Shown: positions 63,476 through 64,000 of the stretch, piece by piece
Layout of the letters: the number at the start of each line of letters is the position of its first letter
How positions within the stretch are numbered: the first letter of the stretch is position 1
Assembly (NCBI GenBank): GCA_020634885.1
Contig: JACKAW010000001.1
Coordinates: 186,001-250,000 of the forward strand
DNA: 64,000 nt
Reading direction: 5' to 3'
Source of the DNA: Anaerolineales bacterium
GTDB taxonomy: Bacteria > Chloroflexota > Anaerolineae > Anaerolineales > Villigracilaceae
Position numbers and translations under genes: made by a program
Notes under the pieces: model-generated
What the model was told of the DNA's origin: nothing
The model's database searches: none
What the model saw: the letters and a program-made list of their open reading frames with translations, nothing else

Positions 63476-64000
63476 TCAGAACCTACGATAGTGAAGATAT
63501 GCGAATCCATTTTCAAATTTCCGCACATCCACAAGCTGTAGGTTGAGTTTAACATCCTGCGGAAGCCAGTACCTGCCGCCGCCAACCATCACAGGAACAA
63601 TGATCTGATGGTATTCATCCACCAACCCGGCTTTGATCGCTTCAGCGGCAATTTGCGGTCCGCCAATATCGAAATCCTTGTCTGTTTCGGCGAGCTTCTT
63701 GTTGAGCATTTCCGGGTCAAATTTCTGCTCAAGGGTCGCATTCGAAATGGCGAGGTTTGAAAGCGAAGTGGAATAGACGATCTTCCTGGCAGACTGCCAG
63801 ATTTTGGCATAGTCATTCATCGCTTCACTTGGACCATCCATTGGCCCACTTGCCCCTTCAGTTGGCATATCGTCCCAGACCTGCATAATCTCGTACATTT
63901 TGCGTCCAAGGAGAGATGTCTCCACATTCCGCACAATATCATTGACAAAGGCATGGACTTCTTCACTGGGCATTGCCCACTCAAAGTCACCATTTTGGTC
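63476..64000 (-). CDS. Dihydrofolate reductase/RibD C-terminal-like protein (5' partial)
   Basis: A RibD C-terminal/YyaP-like reductase-fold protein whose N-terminus lies beyond the window: the frame is open from 64000 and reads DQNGDFEWAMPSEEVHAFVND, matching the family's ...GDFEW start region. Further segments are LLGRKMYEIMQVW, IVYSTSLSNLAI and FDIGGPQIAAEAIKAGLVDEYHQIIVPVMVGGGRYW, the family's C-terminal NADPH-site pattern. At least 174 residues are in the window. It is a putative oxidoreductase of unknown substrate. Confidence 0.88.
   Translation of the reverse strand, partial: DQNGDFEWAMPSEEVHAFVNDIVRNVETSLLGRKMYEIMQVWDDMPTEGASGPMDGPSEAMNDYAKIWQSARKIVYSTSLSNLAISNATLEQKFDPEMLNKKLAETDKDFDIGGPQIAAEAIKAGLVDEYHQIIVPVMVGGGRYWLPQDVKLNLQLVDVRKFENGFAYLHYRRF

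Overview
The window looks like chromosomal DNA of an anaerobic or facultative Chloroflexi bacterium, probably class Anaerolineae. This is inferred from overall gene content, the secernin, the lipoprotein style and the mreBCD-mrdA-minCDE-rodA order; no 16S rRNA is present. About 60 protein genes, one tRNA and many intrinsic terminators are visible. I saw no phage, insertion sequence or CRISPR array. Two genes run off the edges: the first (molybdopterin oxidoreductase) and the last (RibD/DHFR-like).

Layout. 1-6.4 kb: a respiratory cluster with a PsrA/PhsA-like molybdopterin subunit, a 4Fe-4S subunit, an NrfD-like membrane subunit, then cytochrome b, a nine-heme-site cytochrome c and a Tat-exported Rieske protein. 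6.4-7.2 kb: a structured leader resembling a molybdenum-cofactor riboswitch, a terminator and an FmdE-family gene. 7.4-9.4 kb: rarA and a histidine phosphatase. 9.5-20.8 kb, mostly minus strand: a glutamate-cysteine-ligase-like/M20 peptidase fusion, an aminotransferase behind an apparent attenuator, three small stress-type enzymes, two FGE-fold lipoproteins and an acyl-CoA synthetase. 20.9-28.4 kb: small zinc-ribbon proteins, upp, a TfoX-like protein, an amidase, a methyltransferase interrupted by two adjacent in-frame UGA codons followed by a SECIS-like hairpin, and secernin. 28.4-32.9 kb: tRNA-Gln(CUG), glnS, a lipoprotein, a small helical protein and an ABC1/UbiB kinase.

33-36.2 kb: a minus-strand membrane and heme group (heme-copper-like protein, small membrane protein, cytochrome b561, cupin) next to a Crp/Fnr regulator. 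36.3-40.7 kb: a heterodimeric ABC exporter behind a 25-residue leader peptide and a three-way attenuator, then an NTF2-like protein, surrounded by repeats. 40.8-43.6 kb: an RtcB-family ligase, a zincin-like protein and a short adenylate-cyclase-domain protein. 43.6-52.8 kb: a nine-gene minus-strand cell-shape and division block (mreB, mreC, mreD, mrdA, minC, minD, minE, rodA, gltX). 52.9-64 kb: DegV, a second Crp/Fnr regulator, DUF2892 and thioredoxin-DUF2892 proteins, uridine kinase, cyclophilin, a VTT membrane protein, an M20 dipeptidase, a CBS-ACT protein, a DUF1786 protein, a large lipoprotein, a methyltransferase and the partial RibD-like gene.

The strongest leads for new biology are regulatory RNA and recoding: the UGA-UGA methyltransferase, the leader-peptide attenuator before the ABC exporter, the attenuator before the aminotransferase, and the riboswitch-terminator before the FmdE gene. 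All function calls are read from the sequence and knowledge of the families; no database search was run.
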